Notes: generated from the sequence alone by a model not told the origin. Counted from the stretch's first letter, positions 1-8,284 are shown. The stretch is DNA of 32,011 nt from Burkholderiales bacterium (GCA_006227825.1 SBFS01000241.1:1-32011), one strand, 5' to 3'. Numbers and translations: made by a program.

Positions 1-275
1 CAGTTGCGGGTGATGTAGTCGCCCTTGTAGACATCGGCAAAGCTGTAGGTGGCCATGGCACCGATGTCGGCGCCGGCGGCAAACGCCTTCTCGCTGCCGG
101 TGATGACCATGCACCCGATGTTCTCGTCGGCGTCGAACGCCTTGAGCGCGGCGCCCAGTTCGTTCATCAGCTGGTCGTTGAGGGCATTGAGCTGCTTGGG
201 CCGGTTGAGCGTCACGATGCCGACGCGGCCTTCGGTGCGCAAGGTGATCAGTTCGGGGGACAGGGTCTCGCTCAT
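1..275 (-). CDS. paaF: Enoyl-CoA hydratase PaaF, 5' part only
   Basis: This is the N-terminal 91 residues of a crotonase-fold enoyl-CoA hydratase; the rest runs off the left edge. The start begins MSETLSPELI and is preceded by a strong GAGGAGC ribosome site. Visible crotonase features are the strand IVTLNRP, then ALNDQLMNEL, and the oxyanion-hole segment ITGSEKAFAAGADI. Crotonases bind the acyl-CoA thioester through backbone amides there. PaaF hydrates 2,3-dehydroadipyl-CoA late in phenylacetate degradation. The paa assignment rests on the divergent paaG-paaI-paaK genes, since N-terminal sequence alone cannot separate PaaF from other short-chain enoyl-CoA hydratases. It is transcribed away from paaG across a region holding two palindromes. 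The catalytic glutamates lie beyond the window. Confidence 0.85.
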   Translation of the reverse strand, partial: MSETLSPELITLRTEGRVGIVTLNRPKQLNALNDQLMNELGAALKAFDADENIGCMVITGSEKAFAAGADIGAMATYSFADVYKGDYITRN

Positions 276-314
276 GGTGCTCCTCGGGTGTCTGGAAGGT
301 GACGGGGGACGGAA

Positions 315-330
315 TTGACGTGCACGTCAA
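315..330. promoter_or_regulatory. Perfect 16-bp palindrome upstream of paaF
   Basis: TTGACGTGCACGTCAA is fully self-complementary and lies 40 bp upstream of the paaF start. Its TTGACGT-nn-ACGTCAA form resembles operators I recall for MerR-family acyl-CoA catabolism regulators of the LiuR type; that match is from memory. On the minus strand TATAGT (330-335) overlaps its edge and could be a -10 box, which would place the site at the start of transcription. Confidence 0.5.
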
Positions 331-380
331 CTATAGCCGCAGCCTGCCGGCATCGCATGCGGCCACCACCAAGGGAAAAC

Positions 381-406
381 ATTAACCGACCCATCGGTCG
401 GTTAAT
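381..406. promoter_or_regulatory. TetR-type (PaaR-like) operator between paaF and paaG
   Basis: Perfect 11-bp inverted arms ATTAACCGACC (381-391) and GGTCGGTTAAT (396-406) flank a 4-bp centre, CATC. ACCGACC/GGTCGGT cores are typical of TetR-family repressors, and PaaR, the phenylacetyl-CoA-responsive repressor of paa operons in many betaproteobacteria, is a TetR protein. The site sits in the divergent paaF/paaG region, about 66 bp upstream of the paaG start, where it could control both directions. No regulator gene lies in the window, so the binding protein is inferred. Confidence 0.7.
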
Positions 407-471
407 GGTAAATTGCAGGGATTCCCCGAACACAGGTGCCGCATGTCGAAGGCCCGAGGAGACGATTGCCC

Positions 472-1278
472 ATGAATGCCCCCGCCGCGGGCGCCACCGT
501 GCTCTACGAGGAGCGTGGCGCCGTCGCCCTGGTCACCCTCAACCGCCCCGAGGCGCTCAACAGCTTCACGCGCCAGATGCACCGCGACCTCTGGTCGGCG
601 CTGGACCGCGCCGAGGCCAACCCGGTCATCCGCGCCCTGGTCATCACGGGTGCCGGCCGCGGTTTCTGTGCCGGTGCCGACCTGGCCGAGTTCGATTTCG
701 AGCCCGGGCCCGATCTGGTGCAGCGCGCCGACCCGGGTCCGGTGATCGACCAGGCCTTCAACCCCACCGCGCGACGCATTCAGTCGCTGCGTTTTCCGGT
801 GGTTGCCGCGGTCAACGGCGTGGCCGCCGGGGCGGGTGCCTCGCTGGCCATGACCTGCGACATCGCGATCGCCGCGCCCGGCGCCAGCTTCATCCAGGCC
901 TTCAGCAAGATCGGCCTCATTCCCGACGCCGGTGGCAGCTGGTTCCTGGTCGAGCGGCTGGGCCTGGCGCGCGCCATGGCGCTGGCCATGACCGGCGACA
1001 AGCTGCCGGCCCAGCAGGCCAAGGACTGGGGCATGATCTGGGACGTGGCCGACGACCCGCTGGCCGCCGCGCTGGCCACGGCCGAGAAGCTGGCCGTGAT
1101 GCCCACCAAGGCCCTGGTGGCCACGCGCGCGCTGCTGCGCGACGCCGGCCGGCGTTCGCTGGACGAGCAGCTCGACGTCGAGCGCGACACCCAGTCGGCC
1201 CTGGGCCGCACGCACGACTACATCGAAGGCGTGATGGCCTTCCGGCAGAAGCGCCCGGCGCAGTTCAAAGGCGAGTGA
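472..1278 (+). CDS. paaG: 2-(1,2-epoxy-1,2-dihydrophenyl)acetyl-CoA isomerase PaaG
   Basis: A 268-residue crotonase-superfamily enzyme. PaaG isomerises the ring-epoxide of phenylacetyl-CoA to the seven-membered oxepin-CoA, and also acts on double-bond positions later in the paa pathway. Seen here: GRGFCAGADL at residues 62-71 (oxyanion hole), NGVAAGAG at 115-122, and FSKIGLIPDAGGSWF with D142 where PaaG-type isomerases keep their catalytic aspartate. I chose the ATG at 472 because GAGGAGA lies about 10 bases upstream; a GTG at 436 is in frame but lacks a good site and adds a non-conserved tail. The next gene starts 2 bases after the stop, so paaG, paaI and paaK form one operon. Confidence is high for the family and good for the specific function, from context. 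Confidence 0.9.
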   Translation: MNAPAAGATVLYEERGAVALVTLNRPEALNSFTRQMHRDLWSALDRAEANPVIRALVITGAGRGFCAGADLAEFDFEPGPDLVQRADPGPVIDQAFNPTARRIQSLRFPVVAAVNGVAAGAGASLAMTCDIAIAAPGASFIQAFSKIGLIPDAGGSWFLVERLGLARAMALAMTGDKLPAQQAKDWGMIWDVADDPLAAALATAEKLAVMPTKALVATRALLRDAGRRSLDEQLDVERDTQSALGRTHDYIEGVMAFRQKRPAQFKGE

Positions 1279-1280
1279 AC

Positions 1281-1721
1281 ATGACCCCTGAACAACGCGC
1301 CACCCGGGTCGGCGAGGCCATGTTCGCGGCCGACGTCGCGGCCCGTGAGACCATGGGCATCGAGATCGTCAGCGTGGCCCCCGGCCGCGCCGTGCTGCGC
1401 ATGGCGGTCAGGCCCCTGCACCTCAACGGCCACAAAATCTGCCACGGCGGCTTCATTTTCACCCTGGCCGACACCACTTTTGCCTATGCCTGCAACAGCT
1501 ACAACCGCAACGCGGTGGCCGCCGGCTGCAGCATCGAGTTCCTCAAGCCGGGACTGGAGGGTGACGTGCTGACCTGCGAGGGGGTGGAGCAGGTGCTGCA
1601 GGGCCGGCACGGCATCTACGACATGAAGGTCAGCAACCAGAAGGGCGAGGTGGTCGCGGTGTTCCGCGGCAAGAGCGCGGTCATTCCGGGCAGCATCTTT
1701 CCCGAAGAGGAGGGCGCATGA
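1281..1721 (+). CDS. paaI: Hydroxyphenylacetyl-CoA thioesterase PaaI
   Basis: A 146-residue hotdog-fold thioesterase. PaaI hydrolyses hydroxyphenylacetyl-CoA and related dead-end thioesters, releasing trapped CoA during phenylacetate breakdown. The core motif HGGFIFTLADTTF spans residues 55-67: H-G-G at the helix start and D64 match the HGG...D catalytic region of the PaaI family. The following FAYACNSYN and SIEFLKPG segments are also typical. Length fits the family. It lies directly behind paaG and its TGA overlaps the paaK ATG in an ATGA, which suggests coupled translation. The older literature calls this gene paaD in some hosts. Confidence 0.93.
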   Translation: MTPEQRATRVGEAMFAADVAARETMGIEIVSVAPGRAVLRMAVRPLHLNGHKICHGGFIFTLADTTFAYACNSYNRNAVAAGCSIEFLKPGLEGDVLTCEGVEQVLQGRHGIYDMKVSNQKGEVVAVFRGKSAVIPGSIFPEEEGA

Positions 1722-3013
1722 ACCACTTTCCGCTCGAACCGATCGAGAAGGCCAGCATCGACGAGCTGCGCGCCCTGCAGCTCAAGCGCCTGCAGGGCAC
1801 GCTGCGCCATGCCTATGCCAACTCGCCGGTGTACCGGCGCAAGTTCGACGAGGCCGGTGTGCACCCGGATGACTGCAAGACCCTGGCCGACCTGTCGAAA
1901 TTTCCGTTCACCACCAAGAAGGACCTGCGCGACAGCTACCCGTTCGGCATGTTCGCCGTGCCACGGGAGAAGTGCGCGCGCATCCACGCCAGCAGCGGCA
2001 CCACCGGCAAGCCGACGGTGGTGGGCTACACGCTCAGGGACATCGACACCTGGGCCGGTGTGGTGGCCCGCAGCATCCGCGCCAGCGGTGCCCGGCCGGG
2101 CGACATGGTGCATGTGAGCTACGGCTACGGCCTGTTCACCGGTGGCCTGGGCGCCCACTATGGCGCCGAGAAGCTGGGCCTGACGGTGGTGCCCTTTGGC
2201 GGCGGCCAGACCGAGCGCCAGGTGCAGCTCATGCAGGACTTCCGGCCGGACATCATCATGGTCACGCCCAGCTACATGCTGGCCATTGCCGACGAGTTCG
2301 AACGGCAGGGCATCGACCCGCGCGAGAGCAGCCTGCGCATCGGCATCTTCGGGGCCGAACCCTGGACCAACGACATGCGGGTGGCGATCGAGGCGCGCAT
2401 GGACATCGATGCGGTCGACATCTACGGCCTGTCCGAGGTGATGGGGCCGGGTGTGGCCAACGAATGTGTCGAGACCAAGGACGGCCCGACCATCTGGGAA
2501 GACCATTTCTACCCCGAGATCATCAACCCCGACACCGGCGAGCCGGTGGCCGACGGCGAACTGGGCGAGCTGGTGTTCACCAGCCTGACCAAGGAGGCGC
2601 TGCCGATCATCCGCTACCGCACGCGCGACCTCACCCGCCTGCTGCCCGGCACGGCCCGCACCATGCGGCGGATGGAGAAGATCACCGGCCGCAGCGACGA
2701 CATGATGATCGTTCGCGGCGTCAACGTGTTCCCGACCCAGATCGAGGAGCTCATTCTCAAGCGCCCGGAGCTGACCGCGCACTACCAGTGCATCCTGACC
2801 CGCGAGGGCCCGATGGACAACCTCACGGTGGCCATCGAGACGCGGCCCGGGTTGTCGCCGGACAGCATCGAGGCGCGCGCGGCGGCCGAACTGCTGCGCC
2901 ACGAGGTCAAGGTCTACGTGGGCAGCAGCGTCGAGGTGGAGTTGCGTCCCGAAGGCGGTGTCGAGCGCAGCCAGGGCAAGGCCAAGCGCGTGGTGGACCT
3001 GCGCAAGCGCTGA
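1718..3013 (+). CDS. paaK: Phenylacetate-CoA ligase PaaK
   Basis: A 431-residue adenylate-forming enzyme that activates phenylacetate with ATP and CoA, the first step of the pathway. Motifs in order: the phosphate-binding loop SSGTTGKPT (92-100), FGAEPW (211-216), YGLSEVMGPG (236-245, aromatic-acid-ligase A5-like region), hinge and C-terminal domain from GRSDDMMIVRGVNVFP (324-339), and K421 in the closing RSQGKAKR, the expected adenylation lysine. Length and motifs match PaaK rather than long-chain acyl-CoA ligases. The start overlaps the paaI stop by ATGA, with a GAAGAGGAGG ribosome site inside the paaI end. It is the last gene of the visible paa operon and converges on the minus-strand M61 gene. 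Confidence 0.96.
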   Translation: MNHFPLEPIEKASIDELRALQLKRLQGTLRHAYANSPVYRRKFDEAGVHPDDCKTLADLSKFPFTTKKDLRDSYPFGMFAVPREKCARIHASSGTTGKPTVVGYTLRDIDTWAGVVARSIRASGARPGDMVHVSYGYGLFTGGLGAHYGAEKLGLTVVPFGGGQTERQVQLMQDFRPDIIMVTPSYMLAIADEFERQGIDPRESSLRIGIFGAEPWTNDMRVAIEARMDIDAVDIYGLSEVMGPGVANECVETKDGPTIWEDHFYPEIINPDTGEPVADGELGELVFTSLTKEALPIIRYRTRDLTRLLPGTARTMRRMEKITGRSDDMMIVRGVNVFPTQIEELILKRPELTAHYQCILTREGPMDNLTVAIETRPGLSPDSIEARAAAELLRHEVKVYVGSSVEVELRPEGGVERSQGKAKRVVDLRKR

Positions 3014-3040
3014 CCCCGCAACGCCACAGGAGCAGCCGGC

Positions 3041-4882
3041 TCAGGCCGACGGCGTGTTGCGGAGCCAGCCGGCCAGCAGACCGGCGTCCTTGACGGTCAG
3101 CCGCACCGCCTGGACGGCGGGCGGCCATTCGATCGGAAGCCGCAGCAGCCGGCGATCGCGAGACACGAGCGCGGTGACCCGGCGCCGGCGCCCGCGCAGC
3201 TGCCGAACCTCCTCGAGCTTGCGCACACGCCAGGCTTCCGCAGCGGCTCCCCGGTGCGCTGGCGCCAATTCGATGCCCAGCCATTCGTCGCCGGCGGCCA
3301 GCCCGGCAGCTTCGCCTGCCCCCCCGCGCAGCACTTGCCTGATCACCAGGCCGTCGGTCTCGCTCACCCGCAGCCCCAGTTGCTGGGCCAGCGGCGCCGG
3401 GTCCAGGTTCACCTGCACGCCGTGGCGCTGCAGCAGCTCGGTCACGGGCAGCTCGCCGGTGCCGTGAACCCAGAGGGCCAGCTCGTCCGCGTAGCTGCGG
3501 CCGCCCAAGCGCCGCAGGACCTGGGCCAGGTCGGCTTCGCGCATCGGGCCGCCCGAGGTGCGCTGCCAGAGCGCGCGCATCACGTCGTCCAGGCTGGTGT
3601 GGCCTTCGGCGCGCAGCGTCAGGTCCAGGCACAGGGCCACCAGCGCGCCCTTGGTGTAATAGCTCACGGTGGCGTTGGCGGTGTTCTCGCCGACGCGGTA
3701 GTACTTGACCCAGGCATCGAAGCTGGCCTGGGCCACGCTCTGCACATGCCGGCCCGGCGTCTGCAGGACCTGGTTGAGCGTCTTGGTCAGCAGGCGCAGG
3801 TAGGTGGCGTCGTCGATGAGGCCGGCGCGGCGCAGCACCAGGTCGTCGTAGTAGCTGGTGAAGCCTTCGAAGAACCACAGCAGTCCGGTGTAGTTCTCCG
3901 CGTCGTAGTCGCAGCGCGCCAGCTCGGCCGGGCGCAGCCGCTTGACGTTCCAGGTGTGGAAGTACTCGTGGCTGATCAGGCCCAGCAGCGTGGTGTAGCC
4001 CTCCGGCGGCTTGCCCTTGTTCGCCTGGCCGTTGCCTGCGGCGGGTGGCTCGGCGACCAGCGAGGGCAGGTCGGTGCGGGCGCAGATGAGGGCGGTGGAC
4101 TGCCGGTGTTCCAGGCCACCGTAGCCTTCGCCGCTGGCGTGCAGCATGAACACGTAGCGATCGAACGCAGGCGGCTCCTCGCCATGCCAGAACCGGATCT
4201 GTTCTTCGCAGATGCGGCGCGTGTCCTCCAGCAGCCGCTCGCCGTCGAACCAGCCGCCGGCGCCACTGACCACGAAGCGGTGGGGCACGCCGCAGGCTTC
4301 GAACTGGCCGCTCCAGAAGGTTCCGAGTTCGAACGGGCTGTCGGCCAGCTCGTCGTAGTCGGCCGCCCGGTAGCGGCCGAAGCCGGATGCGTCCGTGCGC
4401 AGCGGCGCCAGGGCGGTGGCCACCTGCCAGCCGGCAGGCAGGCGTTCGGCGCCCAGCTCGATCTCGTGCGGCCTGGCCTCGTGACCCACGGCGCGCAGGC
4501 ACAGGCTGGTCGGGTTGAAGAAGCCGCGCGTGCCGTCCAGGAAGGCCGTGCGCACCGAGGCGTCGAAGGCATAGACCTCGTAGCGCAGCGTCAGCGGCTG
4601 CCCCGGGTCGGCGCGCACCTGCCAGCGGTGCTTGTCGAGCTGCACCAGCGCCAGGGGGCGGTCTTCCTGCATGGCCGTCAGCCGCTGCAGGTGCTGGGAG
4701 AACTCGCGCACCAGGTAGCTGCCGGGTATCCAGACCGGCAGGCTCAGCACCTGCCGTTCACGCGGGCTGGGCAGCTCCATCGTCACCTCGAACAGGTGGG
4801 CCTGCAGGCTTTGGACCGCCACGCGGTAGCGGACGGCACGGTCACCGGTGGCCGGGCGGCGGGAACGTCGGACAGAGGTCAT
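3041..4882 (-). CDS. M61 family metallopeptidase with PDZ domain
   Basis: A 613-residue protein of peptidase family M61 (glycyl aminopeptidase type). The zinc site HEYFH is at residues 305-309 inside LISHEYFHTWN, and E339 in WFFEGFTSYY is the expected third ligand. The N-terminal third is the beta-rich M61 domain, with YRVAVQSLQAHLFEV and WIPGSYLVREFSQH. A PDZ-like domain near residues 480-550 contains GLRVSETDGLVIRQVL and AGLAAGDEWLGI, as is usual in bacterial members. I see no convincing signal peptide; the N-terminus is arginine-rich without a following hydrophobic core. No clear ribosome site precedes the ATG, so a start a few codons further in is possible. The physiological substrate is unknown for most of this family. 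Confidence 0.9.
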   Translation of the reverse strand: MTSVRRSRRPATGDRAVRYRVAVQSLQAHLFEVTMELPSPRERQVLSLPVWIPGSYLVREFSQHLQRLTAMQEDRPLALVQLDKHRWQVRADPGQPLTLRYEVYAFDASVRTAFLDGTRGFFNPTSLCLRAVGHEARPHEIELGAERLPAGWQVATALAPLRTDASGFGRYRAADYDELADSPFELGTFWSGQFEACGVPHRFVVSGAGGWFDGERLLEDTRRICEEQIRFWHGEEPPAFDRYVFMLHASGEGYGGLEHRQSTALICARTDLPSLVAEPPAAGNGQANKGKPPEGYTTLLGLISHEYFHTWNVKRLRPAELARCDYDAENYTGLLWFFEGFTSYYDDLVLRRAGLIDDATYLRLLTKTLNQVLQTPGRHVQSVAQASFDAWVKYYRVGENTANATVSYYTKGALVALCLDLTLRAEGHTSLDDVMRALWQRTSGGPMREADLAQVLRRLGGRSYADELALWVHGTGELPVTELLQRHGVQVNLDPAPLAQQLGLRVSETDGLVIRQVLRGGAGEAAGLAAGDEWLGIELAPAHRGAAAEAWRVRKLEEVRQLRGRRRRVTALVSRDRRLLRLPIEWPPAVQAVRLTVKDAGLLAGWLRNTPSA

Positions 4883-4924
4883 GGCGGGGGGCGGATGCGG
4901 ACCGGAGGCCGGTCGGAAAGGGGG

Positions 4925-5398
4925 TCAGATGGCCGCGGCACCGATGAAGCAGCTCAGGGCGGCCACCGCAGACAGGCGAAAGCGCAGCGTCAGCCAGCCG
5001 GTCAGGCCGGCGCGCCGGTAGAGCTTGCGGTCGACCGCGTAGCACAGCAGCAGCAGGAAGCCCAGCCAGGCCAGCCCGGCCGGGGCGGGCATCAGCAGGC
5101 CGGGCCAGGCCAGCAGCGAGGGCAGCACGCCCCACAGCAGGTGCATGCGCTGTGCGTGCGGCCCGCACGAAGCACCTTCCTGGCGGCCGGCCAGCCAGGC
5201 CAGGCCCCAGTGGATGCCACCCAGAAAGGAGGCGATCAGGGCACCGTAGCCGGCCAGGGCCATCGAGACCCAGCCGCGCAGGTCCGCCTCGACCAGCCAC
5301 AGCAGGACGGCCAGCAGCGCGAACGGGATCAGGCCGGCGTACCCCAGTGTGTGCGCCAGGGCACGGTCTTTCGGGTCGTCGAGCGGATCGCGGTTCAT
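4925..5398 (-). CDS. DUF3429 family membrane protein
   Basis: A 157-residue protein of about five hydrophobic segments: LIPFALLAVLLWLV, then MALAGYGALIASFLGG, LLWGVLPSLLAWPGLL, LAWLGFLLLLCYAVD and SAVAALSCFIGAAA. The stretch YGALIASFLGGIHWG is the signature I associate with DUF3429, an inner-membrane family of unknown function. The ATG overlaps the dsbC stop by four bases (ATGA), so the two are probably translated from one message. An in-frame extension far upstream lies in a shadow frame of dsbC and is rejected. No catalytic residues are evident. The function is not known. Confidence 0.82.
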   Translation of the reverse strand: MNRDPLDDPKDRALAHTLGYAGLIPFALLAVLLWLVEADLRGWVSMALAGYGALIASFLGGIHWGLAWLAGRQEGASCGPHAQRMHLLWGVLPSLLAWPGLLMPAPAGLAWLGFLLLLCYAVDRKLYRRAGLTGWLTLRFRLSAVAALSCFIGAAAI

Positions 5399-6108
5399 GG
5401 TTTGGCTTCGGCCAGCTTGCGTGCGATCTGCTCGACACCCACCGCGCCGGGCATGCGGGTGCCGTCGACGAAGAAGCTGGCCGGAGTCCCGTCGATGCGG
5501 TGCTTGCGCCCGAAGGCGACGTTGCGCTCCAGGGCGGTGGTGTCGCAGCTGGCCGAAGGCGGTGTGACGTTGTTGAGCATCCAGTCCAGATAGGCCTTGT
5601 CCTTGTCCTTGGCGCACCAGATGTGGCGGGACTTGGTGACCGAGTCGGCACCCAGGATGGGGTAGAGGAAGACGTGCACGGTGACGTCGTCGATCTTGAG
5701 CAGGTCGCGCTCGAAGCGCTTGCAGAAACCGCAGTTGGGGTCGCTGAACAGGGCCATTTTGCGTTTGCCGTTGCCGCGCACGATGGTGAACGCGTCTTTC
5801 AGGGGCAGGTCCCTGAAGTCCACGGCGGTGAGCTGCTCGATGCGCTGTTCGGTCAGGTTGACGCGGGCCCGCGTGTCGATCAGCGCGCCCTGGATCAGGT
5901 GGTTGCCCTGGGCGTCGGTGTAGAAGATGTCGCTCTGGTTGATGCGTACCTCGTACAGCCCTTCCACCGGGGTCTTGCGCACCTCGTCGATCGGGGGCAG
6001 GCTGGGCAGGCGCTCGGCCAGGTTCTTGCGGATGACCGCTTCCTGGGCCAGGGCTCCCATGCACAGGGCCGACAGGATGACGAGCAGGGGGAGGCGCAGG
6101 GTTTTCAT
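5395..6108 (-). CDS. dsbC: Thiol:disulfide interchange protein DsbC
   Basis: A 237-residue periplasmic disulfide isomerase. Residues 1-21 form a signal peptide (MKTLRLPLLVILSALCMGAL then AQ), cleaved around A21. Residues about 25-85 match the DsbC dimerisation domain. The thioredoxin-fold domain carries FSDPNCGFCK with the active CGFC at 126-129, and the cis-proline loop GTPASFF near residue 210. A second cysteine pair (HIWCAKD and SASCDTT) corresponds to the structural disulfide of E. coli DsbC. DsbC reshuffles wrong disulfides in exported proteins and is kept reduced by DsbD. The gene lies between ubiH-like and DUF3429 on the same strand and overlaps the latter by four bases. Confidence 0.93.
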   Translation of the reverse strand: MKTLRLPLLVILSALCMGALAQEAVIRKNLAERLPSLPPIDEVRKTPVEGLYEVRINQSDIFYTDAQGNHLIQGALIDTRARVNLTEQRIEQLTAVDFRDLPLKDAFTIVRGNGKRKMALFSDPNCGFCKRFERDLLKIDDVTVHVFLYPILGADSVTKSRHIWCAKDKDKAYLDWMLNNVTPPSASCDTTALERNVAFGRKHRIDGTPASFFVDGTRMPGAVGVEQIARKLAEAKP

Positions 6109-6141
6109 GGACAGTCTCTATGGCAAGTGTGGAATCGGCCT

Positions 6142-7317
6142 TCAGGCGCGAACGCCGGAGGCCTGGCGGGCCAGCCAGTGCTTGAGCGGCCCGAGGCGGT
6201 CGACGCCCCTCATGCCCCAGTTGCGCAGGGCCTGCACGCGGGCATCGTCGTGGCCGAACAGGTTGAACAGTCCGTCCGTGAGCCAGCCCATGGCATGGAC
6301 GTCGGCCTGGCGCGCGCGCTCGTAGCGGCGCAGCAGGCGCCAGTCGCCGGGCTCGCGCCAGTATTCGCGCGCATGCAGCACCCGCGCCAGTTCGGCCACG
6401 TCGGCCAGGCCCACATTCAGGCCCTGTCCGGCCAGCGGATGCATGGCATGGGCGGCGTCACCGGCCAGGGCCACGGTGCCGCTGGCCGTGCGGGCGATCC
6501 AGCGGCGCGCGCGGGAGAGCTCGAGCGGCCAGGCCTGCACCGGGCCTTCGGGTGTCATGTCGCCCAGGGCATGGCCGCAGAAGGCCTGCACCGCTTCGGC
6601 GAAGGCCTGCGGTGCGAGCGCCTGTGCGGCCTCGGCCTGCGCGGTGGGCAGTGACCACACCAGTGCCACGGCATGGCCCGCGTCGCCTTCGAGCGGCAGC
6701 AGCGCCATGATCTGGCCGTCCCGGAACCACTGGCGCGCCTGGCCGCCATGCGGCCTGGCGCAGCGCAGCCTCGCCGCCAGCGCCTTGTGCGGATAGGGCC
6801 GCACGTCGAACTCGATGCCCAGGGCCTCGCGCGTCTGGCTGCGCTTGCCTTCACAGATGATGGTCAGGCCGCTGTCGGGCGCTTCCTCGAGGCGGTCGAT
6901 GCCACTCTGGAAGTCCACGGCTTCGGCCAGGCGGCGCTCCAGGGCCGGCACATCCACGATCCAGGTCAGGGCCGCCGTGCTGTCCCCGTTGGCGTCGAAG
7001 CGCAGCCGTCCTCCGTCGTCGCCGTGCACCTGCATGGCGCGCACCGCCGTGACCGCCGGTGGCCCGGTGTCGTCGCTGGCGGCCTGCGGCCAGCAGCGCA
7101 GCGATTGCAGCAGGTCCCGCGAGGCGCTGTTGAGCGCGTAGGCCCGCACGTCGGTGGACCCGGGCGCTGCGGGTTGATGCGCGGACGGGTCGACCAGTGC
7201 CACGCGCAGGCGGTCCCGGGCCAGCAGCAGCGCCAGCGCCTGGCCGACGATGCCTGCTCCGCGGATGGTCACATCGTGGCGTCGGCGGGTGCCGGCGCGG
7301 TGAGGGGCTGCGCTCAT
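6142..7317 (-). CDS. UbiH/UbiF-family FAD-dependent hydroxylase
   Basis: A 391-residue class A flavin monooxygenase. The FAD ADP-binding loop is GAGIVG (20-25) within VTIRGAGIVGQALALLLA, ending at an acidic VALVDP. The second FAD motif is GDAAHAMHPLAGQGLNVGL near residue 285, which is the signature of ubiquinone ring hydroxylases (UbiH, UbiF, UbiI, UbiM). Members hydroxylate the quinone ring on the inner face of the membrane. Which ring carbon this one acts on cannot be read from sequence by eye, so I give no symbol. It precedes dsbC on the same strand by 33 bases. The divergent MOSC gene starts only 25 to 61 bp away. Confidence 0.87.
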   Translation of the reverse strand: MSAAPHRAGTRRRHDVTIRGAGIVGQALALLLARDRLRVALVDPSAHQPAAPGSTDVRAYALNSASRDLLQSLRCWPQAASDDTGPPAVTAVRAMQVHGDDGGRLRFDANGDSTAALTWIVDVPALERRLAEAVDFQSGIDRLEEAPDSGLTIICEGKRSQTREALGIEFDVRPYPHKALAARLRCARPHGGQARQWFRDGQIMALLPLEGDAGHAVALVWSLPTAQAEAAQALAPQAFAEAVQAFCGHALGDMTPEGPVQAWPLELSRARRWIARTASGTVALAGDAAHAMHPLAGQGLNVGLADVAELARVLHAREYWREPGDWRLLRRYERARQADVHAMGWLTDGLFNLFGHDDARVQALRNWGMRGVDRLGPLKHWLARQASGVRA

Positions 7318-7378
7318 GAGGGCATTTTAGGTTCACGGCACAATGAAAGGTTCCAGCACCGTCTTTGCCACTGCAACC

Positions 7379-8284
7379 ATGTCATCTTCCCCGGCGCCCG
7401 ATTCTCCATCCCGCCTCCAGGCCCGCATCGAGGGCCTATGGGTCTACCCGGTCAAGTCGTGCGCCGGCGTGTCGCTGACCGAGGCCGAACTCACGCCGGC
7501 CGGCCTGGCCTGGGACCGCGCCTGGATGGTGGTGGACGACGAAGGGGAGTTTGTCAGCCAGCGCGAGCTGCCCCGCATGGCCCTCATCCAGCCTTCTTTC
7601 CGGCTTGGCCAGCTCGTGCTGCGGGCCCCGGGCATGCTGGCGCTGCACCTGTCGCTGGAGGCGGCCGAGTGGCCGGTCAAGGTGCGCGTATGGGACGACG
7701 TCGTGCAGGCCTGGGACATGGGCGACGTCGCCGCCCAGTGGTTCAGCGATTTTCTCGGGGCGGACGCGCCGGCCGGACTCAGGCGCCTTCGGCTGGTGCG
7801 TTTCGACCCGGAAGTGCGGCGGCTCTCCAGCCGCCGCTGGACCGCAGACCGCGAGGCGCAGGTGCAGTTCGCCGACGGTTTCGGCGTGCTGGTGACCAGC
7901 AGCGCCTCGCTGGAGGAGCTCAACCGGCGGCTGCAGTCGGCCGGGCAGCCGCCGGTGGACCAGCGCCGTTTCCGCCCCAACATCGTGCTCGGTGGCGTCG
8001 AGGCGCACGACGAGGACCGGATCGGCATCTGGAGGGTCGAGGCCGGTGGCGGGCAGGCCCTGCTGGACAACGTCAAGCCCTGTGCCCGCTGTCCGATCCC
8101 GGATGTCGATCCCGATTCGGCGCAGTCGTCCACATCCGTGGGCGACGCGCTGCGGGCGTACCGGCAGGATCCCCGCCTGGACGGGGCGCTGACCTTCGGC
8201 ATGAACGCCATCGTGCTCGAGGGTGACGGCCTCGTGCTCAGGGTCGGACAGGCGGTGCAGGCCGATTGGCGCTTCGACGCCTGA
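7379..8284 (+). CDS. MOSC domain protein (YcbX/mARC-like)
   Basis: A 301-residue molybdenum-cofactor-sulfurase C-terminal domain protein. The N-terminal beta-barrel begins IEGLWVYPVKSC; the MOSC part has FRPNIVLGG and LLDNVKPCARCPIPDVD, with C235 as the conserved cysteine that ligates molybdenum in mARC and YcbX. Such proteins reduce N-hydroxylated compounds with a flavin/ferredoxin partner. In YcbX the ferredoxin domain is fused; here the chain ends after the MOSC domain, so a separate electron donor is expected. The start is uncertain: ATG 7343 is in frame and adds 12 residues, but neither has a ribosome site. I prefer 7379 because it leaves promoter room beside the divergent gene starting at 7317. 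Confidence 0.85.
   Translation: MSSSPAPDSPSRLQARIEGLWVYPVKSCAGVSLTEAELTPAGLAWDRAWMVVDDEGEFVSQRELPRMALIQPSFRLGQLVLRAPGMLALHLSLEAAEWPVKVRVWDDVVQAWDMGDVAAQWFSDFLGADAPAGLRRLRLVRFDPEVRRLSSRRWTADREAQVQFADGFGVLVTSSASLEELNRRLQSAGQPPVDQRRFRPNIVLGGVEAHDEDRIGIWRVEAGGGQALLDNVKPCARCPIPDVDPDSAQSSTSVGDALRAYRQDPRLDGALTFGMNAIVLEGDGLVLRVGQAVQADWRFDA

Noticed and set aside
315-1721. A 468-codon open frame ending with PaaI
   Set aside because: Only the part from 1281 is PaaI. The upstream part is out of frame with paaG, has Arg/Gly/Ala shadow composition, and would cover both palindromes.
3254-5593. A 779-codon plus-strand frame
   Set aside because: It is antisense to the M61, DUF3429 and dsbC genes, with Gln/Gly/Val-rich shadow composition and no motif.
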